64,000 bases of DNA from positions 186,001 to 250,000 of the forward strand of contig CAVUIW010000022.1 of assembly GCA_963741525.1 (NCBI GenBank). Direction: 5' to 3'. This document shows positions 46,154 to 55,010 of the stretch, piece by piece. The notes under the pieces were generated by a model. It had not been told where the DNA came from. It ran no database searches and saw nothing but the letters and a program-made list of their open reading frames with translations. Numbering within the stretch: the first letter of the stretch is position 1; every line of letters begins with the position of its first letter. This stretch comes from JANNSX01 sp963741525 (GTDB taxonomy: Bacteria > Pseudomonadota > Alphaproteobacteria > Rhizobiales > Hyphomicrobiaceae). The position numbers were made by a program, and so were the translations under genes.

Positions 46154-46235
46154 GAAGATCAGGTGAACAACGCTGCGGGCTGTGCTAAGCTGAATTTGGA
46201 ACGAACAAGAGCCAAGAACATCAACGGATAAGAAC

Positions 46236-46490
46236 ATGGCCGCCGAGAAACCCCAAAGCCTCCAAGATACGTTCCTCAATCACGTTCGCAAACAGAAGAC
46301 CCCGCTCACCATCTTTCTCGTCAACGGTGTGAAGCTTCAGGGCGTGGTCACCTGGTTCGACAATTTCTGCGTCCTGCTCCGGCGCGACGGGCATTCCCAG
46401 CTCGTCTACAAGCACGCCATCTCGACCATTATGCCCGGCCAGCCGGTCAATCTCTTTGATGGCGAAACCGTCGACGGGCCGGCCGGCTAG
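46236..46490 (+). CDS. hfq: RNA chaperone Hfq
   Basis: An 84-residue Sm-fold protein: QDTFLNHVRKQKTPLTIFLVNGVKLQGVVTWFDNFCVLL is Sm1 and YKHAISTIMPGQPVNLF is Sm2 with the Lys-His that binds uridines. It forms a hexamer that pairs small RNAs with mRNAs and affects mRNA stability. hflX starts at the base right after the hfq stop codon, the usual hfq-hflX order, so the two are translated from one message. Confidence 0.98.
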   Translation: MAAEKPQSLQDTFLNHVRKQKTPLTIFLVNGVKLQGVVTWFDNFCVLLRRDGHSQLVYKHAISTIMPGQPVNLFDGETVDGPAG

Positions 46491-47861
46491 TTGAGCGAGA
46501 ACTCCGAAAAACCGAGGGAACGCGGGCCGAGGAACGTGCGGCGCGCGCCGACGCGCACGGCAGTTTATGCGCCCTATGCATCACGCTCGGCGAAGACCAG
46601 CACAGTCGTTCGCACCCCCGCCGACCGGCTCGCGGAGGCCGTCGGCCTCGCCGAGGCGATCGCGCTCGATGTGGTCGCCCAAGGCGTTATCCCGCTCGCG
46701 CGCCGCACGCCGGCGACATTCATCGGCTCGGGCAAGGTCGAGACGATTGCCGCCGAGGTGAAGGAGCACGAGATCGAGCTGGTCATCATCGACGCGGCCT
46801 TGACCCCCGGTCAGCAGCGCAATCTCGAGAAGGCGTTCACGGCCAAGGTGCTCGACCGCACCGGGCTGATCCTGGAAATCTTCGGTGAGCGCGCGGCGAC
46901 CAAGGAAGGCCGCTTGCAGGTCGAGCTCGCCCATCTCTCTTACCAGAAGAGCCGCCTCGTGCGCTCCTGGACGCATTTGGAGCGTCAACGCGGTGGTGCG
47001 GGTTTCCTCGGCGGTCCGGGCGAAACGCAGATGGAGGTCGACCGGCGGTTGTTGCAGGAGCGGATCGAATCCATCACCGTCGATCTCGAACAGGTGAAGC
47101 GCACACGCGAGCTGCATCGCAAAGGCCGCAAACGTGTGCCCTATCCGGTCGTCGCGCTCGTTGGCTACACCAATGCCGGCAAGTCGACCCTGTTCAATCG
47201 GCTGACCGGCGCCGAGGTGCTCGCCAAGGACATGTTGTTCGCGACGCTTGATCCGACGATGCGCGAAATCGCGCTGCCGTCGGGCCGCAAGGTCATCCTC
47301 TCTGACACGGTCGGCTTCATTTCGGAGCTGCCGACGACGCTTGTAGCCGCTTTCCGGGCAACTCTCGAGGAAGTGACCGGCGCCGATCTCATCTTGCACG
47401 TGCGCGACATCGCGCATGCGGACAGCGAGGCCCAGCGCCAGGATGTCGACGGTGTGCTGAAGGACCTGGGCCTGACGACGGGCGAGGCGGCTTCCAACAT
47501 CCTCGAGGTCTGGAACAAAATCGATCTGTTGGCGCCGGAAGCGCGCGAGGTCGCCATCAACAAGGCCTATCGCGCCGACCCGGCGGCCATGCCGGTCTCC
47601 GCTGTCACGGCGGAAGGTCTCGACCGGCTGCTTGCCGTCATCGATAGCCGTCTCAAGACTGCCCACGAGAGCATCACGGTCGAGCTGTCGCCGGCGCTGG
47701 GCGGCCTCATTCACTGGCTGCACGAGCATGCCGAGGTCACCGGGCAGGAAGCGACCGGTGAAGGAGAGTTGAGACTTTCGGTCAACATCGAGGCGAACTC
47801 TCTTGCCCGCCTCAAGGCCAAGATCGCCGAGGCCGGGCCCGAGCTGGCACGGCTCGTTTGA
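46491..47861 (+). CDS. hflX: Ribosome-dissociating GTPase HflX
   Basis: A 456-residue GTPase: an N-terminal HflX domain (IGSGKVETIAAEV, ALTPGQQRNLEKAF, RLQVELAHLSYQKSRLVRSW, GGPGETQMEVDRRLL), then the G domain with G1 GYTNAGKSTLFNRLTG, G3 DTVGFISELP and G4 WNKIDLL. It splits stalled ribosomes. The start is TTG 46491, immediately after the hfq stop; no ATG exists before the HflX domain, and the basic N-terminal ~40 residues are normal for alphaproteobacterial HflX. In many Rhizobiales mazG comes next; here an RTX gene intervenes. Confidence 0.95.
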   Translation: MSENSEKPRERGPRNVRRAPTRTAVYAPYASRSAKTSTVVRTPADRLAEAVGLAEAIALDVVAQGVIPLARRTPATFIGSGKVETIAAEVKEHEIELVIIDAALTPGQQRNLEKAFTAKVLDRTGLILEIFGERAATKEGRLQVELAHLSYQKSRLVRSWTHLERQRGGAGFLGGPGETQMEVDRRLLQERIESITVDLEQVKRTRELHRKGRKRVPYPVVALVGYTNAGKSTLFNRLTGAEVLAKDMLFATLDPTMREIALPSGRKVILSDTVGFISELPTTLVAAFRATLEEVTGADLILHVRDIAHADSEAQRQDVDGVLKDLGLTTGEAASNILEVWNKIDLLAPEAREVAINKAYRADPAAMPVSAVTAEGLDRLLAVIDSRLKTAHESITVELSPALGGLIHWLHEHAEVTGQEATGEGELRLSVNIEANSLARLKAKIAEAGPELARLV

Positions 47862-48240
47862 GGGCGTTGGAGTGGAGGCCGGCCGGATAGCTCGAAGGGA
47901 CGATGGCGAGCGTCTCCGGCCGGCCTCCCGCACCCATCCACCGGTCCAGGGCAAATGGATGCGTTCGGAGTGCCCGAACCGCAGGGGGTGGGCGATCCGA
48001 GATCCGACTTGATTGACGCTAAGCCAGCCGAGGTGGGGCTGGCATCATCAAAATTGATGAGACGAGGCGGATTTTCGTAACCGTGTGTATCCCACGATGC
48101 CGCTCCCCACCCGTTCCGGCCAGGTGCTCCCTTCACCAATAATCAGGAGGCAGCCCTTACCGAAAATCATCGAATCATGGATATCCTGCGCTTGCGCGGC
48201 CCGATCACTGCGTTTCTGAACCAAAGGAGCGGCAACGACG
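47862..48240. other. Gene-free gap between hflX and the RTX gene, with a strong hairpin
   Basis: I see no gene in these 379 bases. Shortly after the hflX stop there is a perfect 14-bp inverted repeat (arms 47874-47887 and 47915-47928, GGAGGCCGGCCGGA and its complement) without a following T-run, so it may be an inefficient terminator or mRNA-stabilising stem. The second half is the likely promoter region for the RTX gene; AGGAG at 48149-48153 is too far from the start to be its ribosome-binding site. Confidence 0.55.
47874..47928. terminator. Possible hflX 3' hairpin
   Basis: A perfect 14-bp inverted repeat with a 27-base loop lies 13 bases after the hflX stop. No uridine run follows, so intrinsic termination is only possible, not shown. 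Confidence 0.4.
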
Positions 48241-49422
48241 ATGGCCAAGCTGACAGGAACGAGCCTCCGCGACCGGCTCATCGGTACAGGCGGCGCGGAT
48301 CAGATCTCCGGCTTGGCCAACGACGATACGCTGTACGGCCGGGCCGGCAACGACACGATTGATGGCGGTGCCGGCAAGGACAAATTGTTCGGAGAGGCCG
48401 GCAACGATACGCTGAACGGAGGCACCGGCACCGGCGCCGACACGCTCGATGGCGGCCTCGGTGACGACAGGCTCAACGGCCAGGGCGGCAACGACATGCT
48501 GCTGTGGGGAAAAGGCAAGGATCGCTACGATGGCGGGTCTGGCTCCGACACGGCCGACTTCAGCAAGGCCTCGAGCGGCTTCGACATCTATCTGAGTTTC
48601 ATCGGTCCGAGCTTCCCGCAAGGCTACGGCAGCGCGTCGGGCGACAGCTTTTTCGGCATCGAGAACGTGATTTGCGGGGCTTTCGCCGATCGCGTCGAGG
48701 GCACGAGCGCCGCCAACAAACTCGAAGGGCGGAACGGCAACGACACCTTGTCGGGTTACGCCGGTGCCGACGTCCTGCTCGGCGGCAATGGCGACGACCG
48801 CCTCCTGCCCGGTGAGGACGCAGCCGCCGACCGGATCGATGGCGGAGCCGGGATAGACAGCGTCGAATACAGCGGCTCCTTCACGATGGCTGGCGTGACC
48901 ATCGACCTCACAACCGGCGCGATCGGCGGGGGAGCGGCGGGCGACATTCTTCTCAACATCGAGTCGGTATCGGGCGCTTCGCTCGCGTCCAACACGATCA
49001 AGGTCTGGAAGGGCGGTACGGCCAGTGGAGGCCAACAGAGTGACACGCTCTCCGGCAGCTCGGCGGCCGGGGCCGCAACGACCGAGACGCTGCGAGGAAA
49101 TGGCGGAGTCGATACATATGTTCTGCACTTCGACAGCGGCGCCGACATCATCCAGGGCTTCAATGCAGACGGAATCCTGTCGATCGACGACTTCCTACAG
49201 GTGTCTGGCGCCGAGTTCGGGATCGCCGCGATCGCTGTCGCCAACGTTGCGTCTGGCGGTGCGACGGGTGCCAGTGCACCGGATCAATTCGTCTTCGACA
49301 AGGCGACAAAGGTTCTCTACTTCGATGCTGATGGCGCCGGCGGGGCCGATGGCATCGCGATTGTCACACTCTTGGGTGTGACCGCCGATCTCACTGCTGG
49401 CAACTTCTCCGTCGTTGCCTGA
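48241..49422 (+). CDS. RTX (hemolysin-type calcium-binding repeat) protein
   Basis: A 393-residue protein made mainly of glycine-aspartate nonapeptide repeats (GGAGKDKLF, GEAGNDTLN, GGLGDDRLN, GQGGNDMLL, later GRNGNDTLS and GGNGDDRLL) which fold as a calcium-bound beta-roll. The C-terminal ~150 residues have fewer repeats and end in YFDADGAGGADGIAIVTLLGVTADLTAGNFSVVA, like the C-terminal secretion signals of type I exported proteins. No signal peptide, protease or lipase domain is seen, and no ABC exporter is encoded here. It sits in the hflX-mazG junction, usually tight in relatives, so it may be a later insertion. Confidence 0.88.
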   Translation: MAKLTGTSLRDRLIGTGGADQISGLANDDTLYGRAGNDTIDGGAGKDKLFGEAGNDTLNGGTGTGADTLDGGLGDDRLNGQGGNDMLLWGKGKDRYDGGSGSDTADFSKASSGFDIYLSFIGPSFPQGYGSASGDSFFGIENVICGAFADRVEGTSAANKLEGRNGNDTLSGYAGADVLLGGNGDDRLLPGEDAAADRIDGGAGIDSVEYSGSFTMAGVTIDLTTGAIGGGAAGDILLNIESVSGASLASNTIKVWKGGTASGGQQSDTLSGSSAAGAATTETLRGNGGVDTYVLHFDSGADIIQGFNADGILSIDDFLQVSGAEFGIAAIAVANVASGGATGASAPDQFVFDKATKVLYFDADGAGGADGIAIVTLLGVTADLTAGNFSVVA

Positions 49423-49434
49423 CCGCGCTGGCGC

Positions 49435-50283
49435 TCACCCACCTCGCTCTCTGGCCTTCGCCTCGTCCCAGAGCCGGTCCATCTCGGCGAGATCAGACTG
49501 GCTCGGCGTGCGGCCTGCCTCTGCCAGCCGCGTCTCGATATGCCCAAAGCGGCGGCGGAACTTGTCGTTGGCGGAGCGCAGGCTCGCCTCAGGGTCGATC
49601 TCGAGATGGCGGGCGATGTTGGCGACGACGAAGAGGAGGTCGCCCAGCTCCTCGGCGATTTTCTCGCGGCTCGCCGCCGCCCCGGTGGAGTTGGCACCGC
49701 GCGGATCGGCGGGGAGGGCGACGGCTTCCAGCTCCGCCATCTCTTCCCTGAGCTTGTCGAAGACCGGGGCGAGCGAGGGCCAGTCGAAGCCGACCTTGGC
49801 GGCTTTGCTCTGCAACTTATGCGCCCGTGTCAGAGCGGGGAGGCCGGCGGGCACATCGTCGAGCAGCGAGGCCGGCCGCCCGGTGACGGCTTTTGCCGCC
49901 CTCTCCTCGGCCTTGATCTTCTCCCAGAAGCCCTTGGCGACGCCGGCCGAGCGCGCGGCATCGTCGCCAAAGACGTGCGGATGGCGGCGGATCATTTTCG
50001 TGGTGATGCCGTCGATGACATCGGCAAGCGCGAAGGCGCTGTCCTCCTCGGCCATGCGGCTGTGATAGACGACCTGGAGCAGGAGATCGCCAAGCTCTTC
50101 CTTCAAATGCTCGAGGTCGCCCTGGGCGATGGCGTCCGCCACCTCATAGGCCTCCTCGATCGTGTAGGGGGCAATCGTCGCAAAGCTCTGCTCGAGATCC
50201 CAGGGGCAGCCGGTCACCGGCGTTCTGAGCGCCGCCATGACGGCTGCGAGATCGGCGAGGGTTTTCTTGGGGGCGTCGGACAT
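49435..50283 (-). CDS. mazG: Nucleoside triphosphate pyrophosphohydrolase MazG
   Basis: A 282-residue two-domain MazG. Domain 1: GCPWDLEQSFATIAPYTIEEAYEVADAI...LKEELGDLLLQVVYHSRMAEED with the E-x2-E...E-x2-D metal motif. Domain 2: EEMAELEAVAL...EKIAEELGDLLFVVANIARHLEIDPEASLRSANDKFRRRF. It hydrolyses nucleoside triphosphates and in other bacteria limits ppGpp and oxidised nucleotides. ATG 50283 is chosen, as the 17 residues upstream are unlike the family. It is convergent with the RTX gene (12-base gap). Confidence 0.93.
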   Translation of the reverse strand: MSDAPKKTLADLAAVMAALRTPVTGCPWDLEQSFATIAPYTIEEAYEVADAIAQGDLEHLKEELGDLLLQVVYHSRMAEEDSAFALADVIDGITTKMIRRHPHVFGDDAARSAGVAKGFWEKIKAEERAAKAVTGRPASLLDDVPAGLPALTRAHKLQSKAAKVGFDWPSLAPVFDKLREEMAELEAVALPADPRGANSTGAAASREKIAEELGDLLFVVANIARHLEIDPEASLRSANDKFRRRFGHIETRLAEAGRTPSQSDLAEMDRLWDEAKARERGG

Positions 50284-50433
50284 CGGTCGCGGGTCTCCCG
50301 TTTGGTCCCGCTCCCCTACGCCATCGCGAGCCACGCGAACAGGGGAGGGCGTGCCTTGCCACCGTCACGCTTCCGCCCTGGAGCGCGGGTCTGGGCGTGC
50401 TAAGGTTGGAGCACGTATTCGCCGGACCCGCCC

Positions 50434-51243
50434 ATGTTTGCCCGCTTCTATCACAACGGCCTAGCCATCCTGACCGAGATCGGCTTGGTCGTGCTCATCG
50501 GCTGGATCGGACTCACCTATCCGCTGCTCTTCGCGGGCGTCACAATCCTCGTCTCGCTCGGGCTCGGCCTCTACATGGAGCTTGCCCGCGTCACCTTCGA
50601 GCTGCCGTTCTACTTCTACAAAGTCGGGCGAACTCGCCGGGCGGTAGCAAGGCTTGCGGCGGCGGGCGAAGCCTGTCTCAAGGCGCTGGTCGCCGGACTT
50701 GCGGCGCTGCTGACGTTCTCCGGCACCGACCAGGGCCGGCTCGCGTCGATCGCCATTCTCTTTGCTGTCATCATCTTCGCAGGCGCGGGCGTGCTCAGGC
50801 GGCTCTCGATCAGCTTCGGCGCGGTGCCGGCGCGCTGGGGCTACTTCCGGCTGGCGGCCCCGCTCGGCGTTCTCTTCTCACTGGCCCTGACCTTTCTACC
50901 GGCCGTCAGCTTCTCTAGCCTCGGCTATGAGATCTTCAACCTGCCGGAGCGCCCGAGCCTCGAGAAGGCGAGCGAGCTGCTGTTCATCCTGAAACAGAAG
51001 TTCGACGAGATCGTCATCTCGATCCTGTCGCTGTTCCTCAACGCGGACTTGGCGCGGATCGCCGGCGCATTTCTTAGCGTCAACGTGCTGACCGGCTTCG
51101 TGCTCGCGCTCTACGCCGTCGTCGTATCGGAGATCGGCCGGGTCATCGAAGGCACCGAGACAGGCGCGATCGAAAACGCCCCGGTCACACCGCAGAGCGA
51201 CGTCCTAGCGCCCACGGATCGTGTCCCACCCCAGCTCAAGTGA
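50434..51243 (+). CDS. Polytopic membrane protein of unknown function
   Basis: A 269-residue protein with five or six hydrophobic helices: ILTEIGLVVLIGWIGLTY, LLFAGVTILVSLGLGLYM, ALVAGLAALLTF, SIAILFAVIIFAGAGVL, APLGVLFSLALTFLPAVSF and FLSVNVLTGFVLALYAVVV. Between helices 5 and 6 there is a polar segment (RPSLEKASELLFILKQKFDEIV). I do not recognise a family. It is divergent from mazG. Its stop overlaps GTG 51240, the likely start of the decayed gene next to it, so the two were once coupled. Confidence 0.65.
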   Translation: MFARFYHNGLAILTEIGLVVLIGWIGLTYPLLFAGVTILVSLGLGLYMELARVTFELPFYFYKVGRTRRAVARLAAAGEACLKALVAGLAALLTFSGTDQGRLASIAILFAVIIFAGAGVLRRLSISFGAVPARWGYFRLAAPLGVLFSLALTFLPAVSFSSLGYEIFNLPERPSLEKASELLFILKQKFDEIVISILSLFLNADLARIAGAFLSVNVLTGFVLALYAVVVSEIGRVIEGTETGAIENAPVTPQSDVLAPTDRVPPQLK

Positions 51244-51786
51244 GCACATCCACGGAGAGCAGGCACGGCTGGCCGCTGCATCCTCGGCTTCATCATCTTG
51301 GTGCTCTGCGGCACCGTCCTGCAGGCCGGCGACAGCGCTGGCCTGGGCGGCTTGCCTTACACCGGCTTCGAAGGGCGCGAGGCCCTAAGCCTGTCGCCAG
51401 AGGATGCGAGGGAGCTGCGGCAGGGAGGGGGATTGGGCCTTGCGCTCGCCGCCGAGCTGAGCGGCTTGCCCGACCCGGCACGCCTGCTCTCTCAAGAGCG
51501 AGATTCCACTCAAGTCCGATCAGATAGCCGCGGTCGAGGCGATCCAGGCCGAAAGGCTGGAAGGGGCGATCCCGGCGGCCGAGCGTTTCATCGCGGCCGA
51601 GATCGGCGCTCGATCGGGCGCTGGCTGAGGGCGACGTCGGGGGCGATGAACTCATCGGCTCGTAACATAGGCCGAAGCGGCGCGCACCGCGTTGCGCCTA
51701 ATCCACCTCACGGCGCATCTGGCGACACCGGACCTGCTGACAACCCATCAGCTGTCCCGCTACGAGGTCTTGAGTGGGTACCGCAG
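51240..51786 (+). pseudogene. Decayed gene, Spy/CpxP-like periplasmic protein remnant
   Basis: Successive fragments in shifting frames together read like one protein: GTG 51240 (MSTSTESRHGWP), then a membrane helix CILGFIILVLCGTVLQAG with YTGFEGREALSLSPEDARELRQGGGLGLALAAELSGLPDPARLL, then (from 51494) KSEIPLKSDQIAAVEAIQAERLEGAIPAAERFIAAEI, then (from 51606) ALDRALAEGDVGGDELIGS, a stop, and (from 51671) AEAARTALRLIHLTAHLATP...LSRYEVLSGYRRD. The order resembles the heavy-metal-sensor/Spy-like periplasmic proteins (membrane helix, helical L-x-x-x-Q repeats) common in Methylobacterium and relatives. At least four shifts plus a TAA make it a true pseudogene. It lies between the membrane protein and dif. 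Confidence 0.7.
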
Positions 51787-51917
51787 GGACTGACTTGGAA
51801 AGCCGCCGCGTGCTGGCGAGACCCCGAACTATCTGCACATGGCTGACGACACGGCGCCATGCCGGATTGGGCGGCCGGGAAACTCCGCGTCCGACGCCTC
51901 CACTCTGCCTGACATAT

Positions 51918-51945
51918 CATTCGCATAAGATATATTATGGAAAAT
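51918..51945 (+). other. dif: Chromosome dimer resolution site dif (XerC/XerD)
   Basis: A 28-bp site with the dif layout: XerC arm CATTCGCATAA (51918-51928), 6-bp centre GATATA (51929-51934), XerD arm TTATGGAAAAT (51935-51945). Against Escherichia coli dif the XerD arm matches 9 of 11 positions and the XerC arm 8 of 11, including the conserved CGCATAA and TTATG cores, in the same order. It is in an intergenic stretch that is AT-rich against GC-rich surroundings, between a decayed gene and pepA. dif is where XerCD, activated by FtsK, resolves chromosome dimers, so it marks the replication terminus region. Confidence 0.88.
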
Positions 51946-52015
51946 TCTGCGGAGTGAACGCCTGCAACCTGCTGTTTTCACATCCTAACGGCCATTAGGA
52001 TTCTTTCGTCCGACA

Positions 52016-53521
52016 TCAACTCTCGTAGTGATCCTGCACCAGCCGGTCGAGCAGCCGGACACCCCAGCCGCTGCTCCAACCCTCATTCGTGTCGCTGCGG
52101 TTGGAGCCCATGGCGGTGCCGGCGATGTCGAGATGGGCCCAGGGCACATCGCCGACGAAGCGCTTGAGGAAGGCGGCCGCTGAGCAGGCCCCGCCATAGG
52201 GCCCGCCGACATTCTTCATGTCGGCGTTCTTGGTGTCGATCTCCTTGTCGTAGGCCGGGTCGAGCGGCATCCGCCAGACTTTCTCGGCTGTCGCGGCCCC
52301 CGCCTCCTCGAGCCAGGTGGCCAGCCGGTCGTTGTTCGAGAACAACCCGGCATACTCCTTGCCGAGTGCCACCATGATAGCCCCTGTCAGCGTGCAGAGG
52401 TTGACCATCATCTTCGGCTTGAAGCGCTCCTGGACGTACCAGAGCGCATCGGCCAGCACGAGGCGGCCTTCGGCATCTGTATTGATGACCTCGATGGTCT
52501 GGCCGGACATCGAGCGGACGATGTCGCCGGGTCGCTGGGCATTGCCGTCGGGCATGTTCTCGACCAAGCCGATGACGCCCAACGCATTGACCGGCGCCTT
52601 GCGAGCCGCGAGCGCGTGCATGAGGCCGGCGACGCAGGCCGCGCCAGCCATGTCGCCCTTCATGTCTTCCATGCCCTTGGCAGGCTTCATGGAGATTCCG
52701 CCGGTGTCGAAGACGACACCCTTGCCGATGAAGGCCACCGGCTTCTGCCGCCGGTTCTCGGCGCCGAACCACTGCATGATGACCATGCGGGCCGGCCGGA
52801 CGCTGCCCTGGGCCACGCCCAGCAGCGCGTGCATCTTGAGCGCGTCCATGGCCTCCGCATCGAGCACCTCGACCTCGACGCCGAGTTCGGCCACCTCGGC
52901 GGCCCGCTCGGCGAACTCCACGGGACCAAGTACGTTGGCCGGCTCGTTGACGAGATCACGCGCGATCGTGACGCCATCTGCCAGCGCCTTGCGCCGCTCG
53001 AACTGCTCGGCGGCAGCGTCCGGCGCTTTGACGGCAATGGTGATCGCCGGCCGGGGAGCGGCGCCTTCCCCCTCTTCCCGCTTTGTCTTGTAGCGGTCGA
53101 AGACGTAGCCGCGAAGCAAGAGGCCCAGTGCCAGATCCGCGGCCTCGTTGGCATCGAGGCTGCCGGAGGCGCCTTCGGCCACGACCGTCGCCTTGGCAGA
53201 CTTGCGCGCCTGCAGCAGGGCCATGATCTGGCCGCCGAGGTCGATGAGGCCTTGGCTCGACGCGCCGGCGCTGGGTCCGCGGCCGACCATAAGGATGCGG
53301 CTGTGGTCGACCCCGCTCGCGCCGAGCACCTCGGCCACGGTCTTTCGCTTGCCGTTAAAGCTAGCGGACTTCGCTGCGCGCGTAAGCTGGCCACCGGCCT
53401 TCTTGTCGATCGCGCGGGCTTGGGAGCCGAGCGCCAGCTCCGGCTCGATCAGCAGAACGACGGTCTCAGCGCCGGCGGGGTCGAGACCCGTGAAGCGCAC
53501 GGAAGGAAGATCGGTGATCAT
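52016..53521 (-). CDS. pepA: Leucyl aminopeptidase (M17 family)
   Basis: A 501-residue dizinc aminopeptidase. The C-terminal catalytic domain shows IGKGVVFDTGGISMKPAKGMEDMKGDMAGAA (Lys and Asp ligands) and NTDAEGRLVLADALWY, the M17 signature. The N-terminal ~170 residues are the M17 macro-like domain. In E. coli PepA also serves as accessory protein at the Xer site cer; here the gene happens to lie just beyond dif. ATG 53521 (MITDLPSVRF) is chosen, although an ATG 12 bases upstream is possible. It is divergent from lptF, the starts being about 290 bases apart. Confidence 0.94.
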   Translation of the reverse strand: MITDLPSVRFTGLDPAGAETVVLLIEPELALGSQARAIDKKAGGQLTRAAKSASFNGKRKTVAEVLGASGVDHSRILMVGRGPSAGASSQGLIDLGGQIMALLQARKSAKATVVAEGASGSLDANEAADLALGLLLRGYVFDRYKTKREEGEGAAPRPAITIAVKAPDAAAEQFERRKALADGVTIARDLVNEPANVLGPVEFAERAAEVAELGVEVEVLDAEAMDALKMHALLGVAQGSVRPARMVIMQWFGAENRRQKPVAFIGKGVVFDTGGISMKPAKGMEDMKGDMAGAACVAGLMHALAARKAPVNALGVIGLVENMPDGNAQRPGDIVRSMSGQTIEVINTDAEGRLVLADALWYVQERFKPKMMVNLCTLTGAIMVALGKEYAGLFSNNDRLATWLEEAGAATAEKVWRMPLDPAYDKEIDTKNADMKNVGGPYGGACSAAAFLKRFVGDVPWAHLDIAGTAMGSNRSDTNEGWSSGWGVRLLDRLVQDHYES

Positions 53522-53810
53522 GGGGGCTCGCATTGGGATGGCGGGAGCCGTTTGCAAACGTGCTTCGGCCCGGTTCGGTCGGTCGGGATCAGGACGAGGA
53601 GAACTCTCACCATATCAATAAGCTGCTCGAGCCCACCTGATCAACTGTGGCCCCGCCGACGCGATTGATCCCGAAACACAAAAGTTGGGGATCACGCGCG
53701 CATTCCCGCCCGAATTCCGACATTCCCGGCTGTATGGTGGCGGCCAGGGGAAAGTCGCACGTCCTGGCAAGGGGTTAGGCCAGAAGGCGGCAGGGGATCG
53801 CGGCAGCATC

Positions 53811-55010
53811 ATGAGCCTTTTCGGCCGGTACATGTTTCGACAGGCAGCAGGGGCCTTTCTGCTGGTCCTGCTATCGCTGACTGGAATCGTGTGGATCGCG
53901 ACAGCCCTCAAGCAACTCACGCTGCTGACCTCGCAGGGCCAGGACGCTTTCGTTTTCATCAAAATGACGCTTCTTGCGATCCCCAATCTCATGGCGCTCA
54001 TCGCACCGATCGCGGTGCTGATCGCGGCCCTGCACACGCTCAACCGGCTGAATGGCGACAGCGAGCTCATCGTCATGACGGCGTCCGGCGCCTCCATTTG
54101 GCGCTTCGCCCGGCCACTAGTGGCGCTCGCCTCGGTCGTTGCCTTCGTCGTGTTGATCGGCAACCACTTCGTGCTGCCGTGGAGCGTGCGCACGCTCCAA
54201 GACTTCATCGTCAAGGTCCGGACCGACCTCATCGCCCAGGTGCTGCAGCCGGGCGAGTTCTCGAGTCCCGAGCCCGGCCTCACCTTTCACATTCGCGACC
54301 GCGATGCCGAGGGCCGGCTCTACGGCCTGCTCATGAGCGACGAGAGCGATCCCAAGCAATCGATCACCTATCTCGCCGAAACCGGCCGCATTCTGGAGCG
54401 CGGCTCCCAGGCGCTGCTCGTCATGGAGACCGGGCACATTCTCAGACGCCAACGCAAGGAGAAGGCGTCGAGCATCATCCGTTTCGACAACTACGTCGTC
54501 GATCTGAAGCAGTTCGGACCCAAGGAGGCCGCCGAGGTCCTGAAACCAAGGGCGCGTACGACTGTCGATCTCATCGCCCCTGACCCAGCCGACCCCCTCT
54601 ACAAGATCAACCCCGGCAGCTTCCGCTCCGAGTTGCATGAGCGCTTTGCGAGCCCTCTGTATCCACTCGCCTTCGTCGCCATCGCCATCGCCTTCATCGG
54701 CCAGGCCCGGACCACTCGGCAGGGGCGGATCAAGAGCCTCATTGCGGCTTTCGCTGTTGCGGTGGGGCTTCGCGTGCTGGGCTTTGCCGCGATGAACTTG
54801 TCGACGCTCGAGGCATGGGCGGTGTCGTTGGTCTATGCCCTCCCGCTGGGTGCCATCGGGCTCGCGGCGGCAGCGGCTTGGCGCAACATGACGCCGCGCG
54901 CGCCTTCCCGGCTGTCGAATGTGTTCGATGGGCTGGCAGCGAAGCTCCCACGCTTGCGCTTACGCAGCCGCGCTGCCCCGGCCAACCGTCCACATGGGAG
55001 GCCGGCATGA
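53811..55010 (+). CDS. lptF: LPS export ABC transporter permease LptF
   Basis: A 399-residue permease of the LptB2FG complex, which lifts lipopolysaccharide from the inner membrane. Layout: MSLFGRYMFRQAAGAFLLVLLSLTGIVW, two further early helices (MALIAPIAVLIAALHTL; NGDSELIVMTASGAS is the LptB coupling helix), a large periplasmic beta-jellyroll (about 130-290) and three C-terminal helices. ATG 53811 starts with the first helix. Its end overlaps lptG by 4 bases (ATGA). Confidence 0.94.
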   Translation: MSLFGRYMFRQAAGAFLLVLLSLTGIVWIATALKQLTLLTSQGQDAFVFIKMTLLAIPNLMALIAPIAVLIAALHTLNRLNGDSELIVMTASGASIWRFARPLVALASVVAFVVLIGNHFVLPWSVRTLQDFIVKVRTDLIAQVLQPGEFSSPEPGLTFHIRDRDAEGRLYGLLMSDESDPKQSITYLAETGRILERGSQALLVMETGHILRRQRKEKASSIIRFDNYVVDLKQFGPKEAAEVLKPRARTTVDLIAPDPADPLYKINPGSFRSELHERFASPLYPLAFVAIAIAFIGQARTTRQGRIKSLIAAFAVAVGLRVLGFAAMNLSTLEAWAVSLVYALPLGAIGLAAAAAWRNMTPRAPSRLSNVFDGLAAKLPRLRLRSRAAPANRPHGRPA

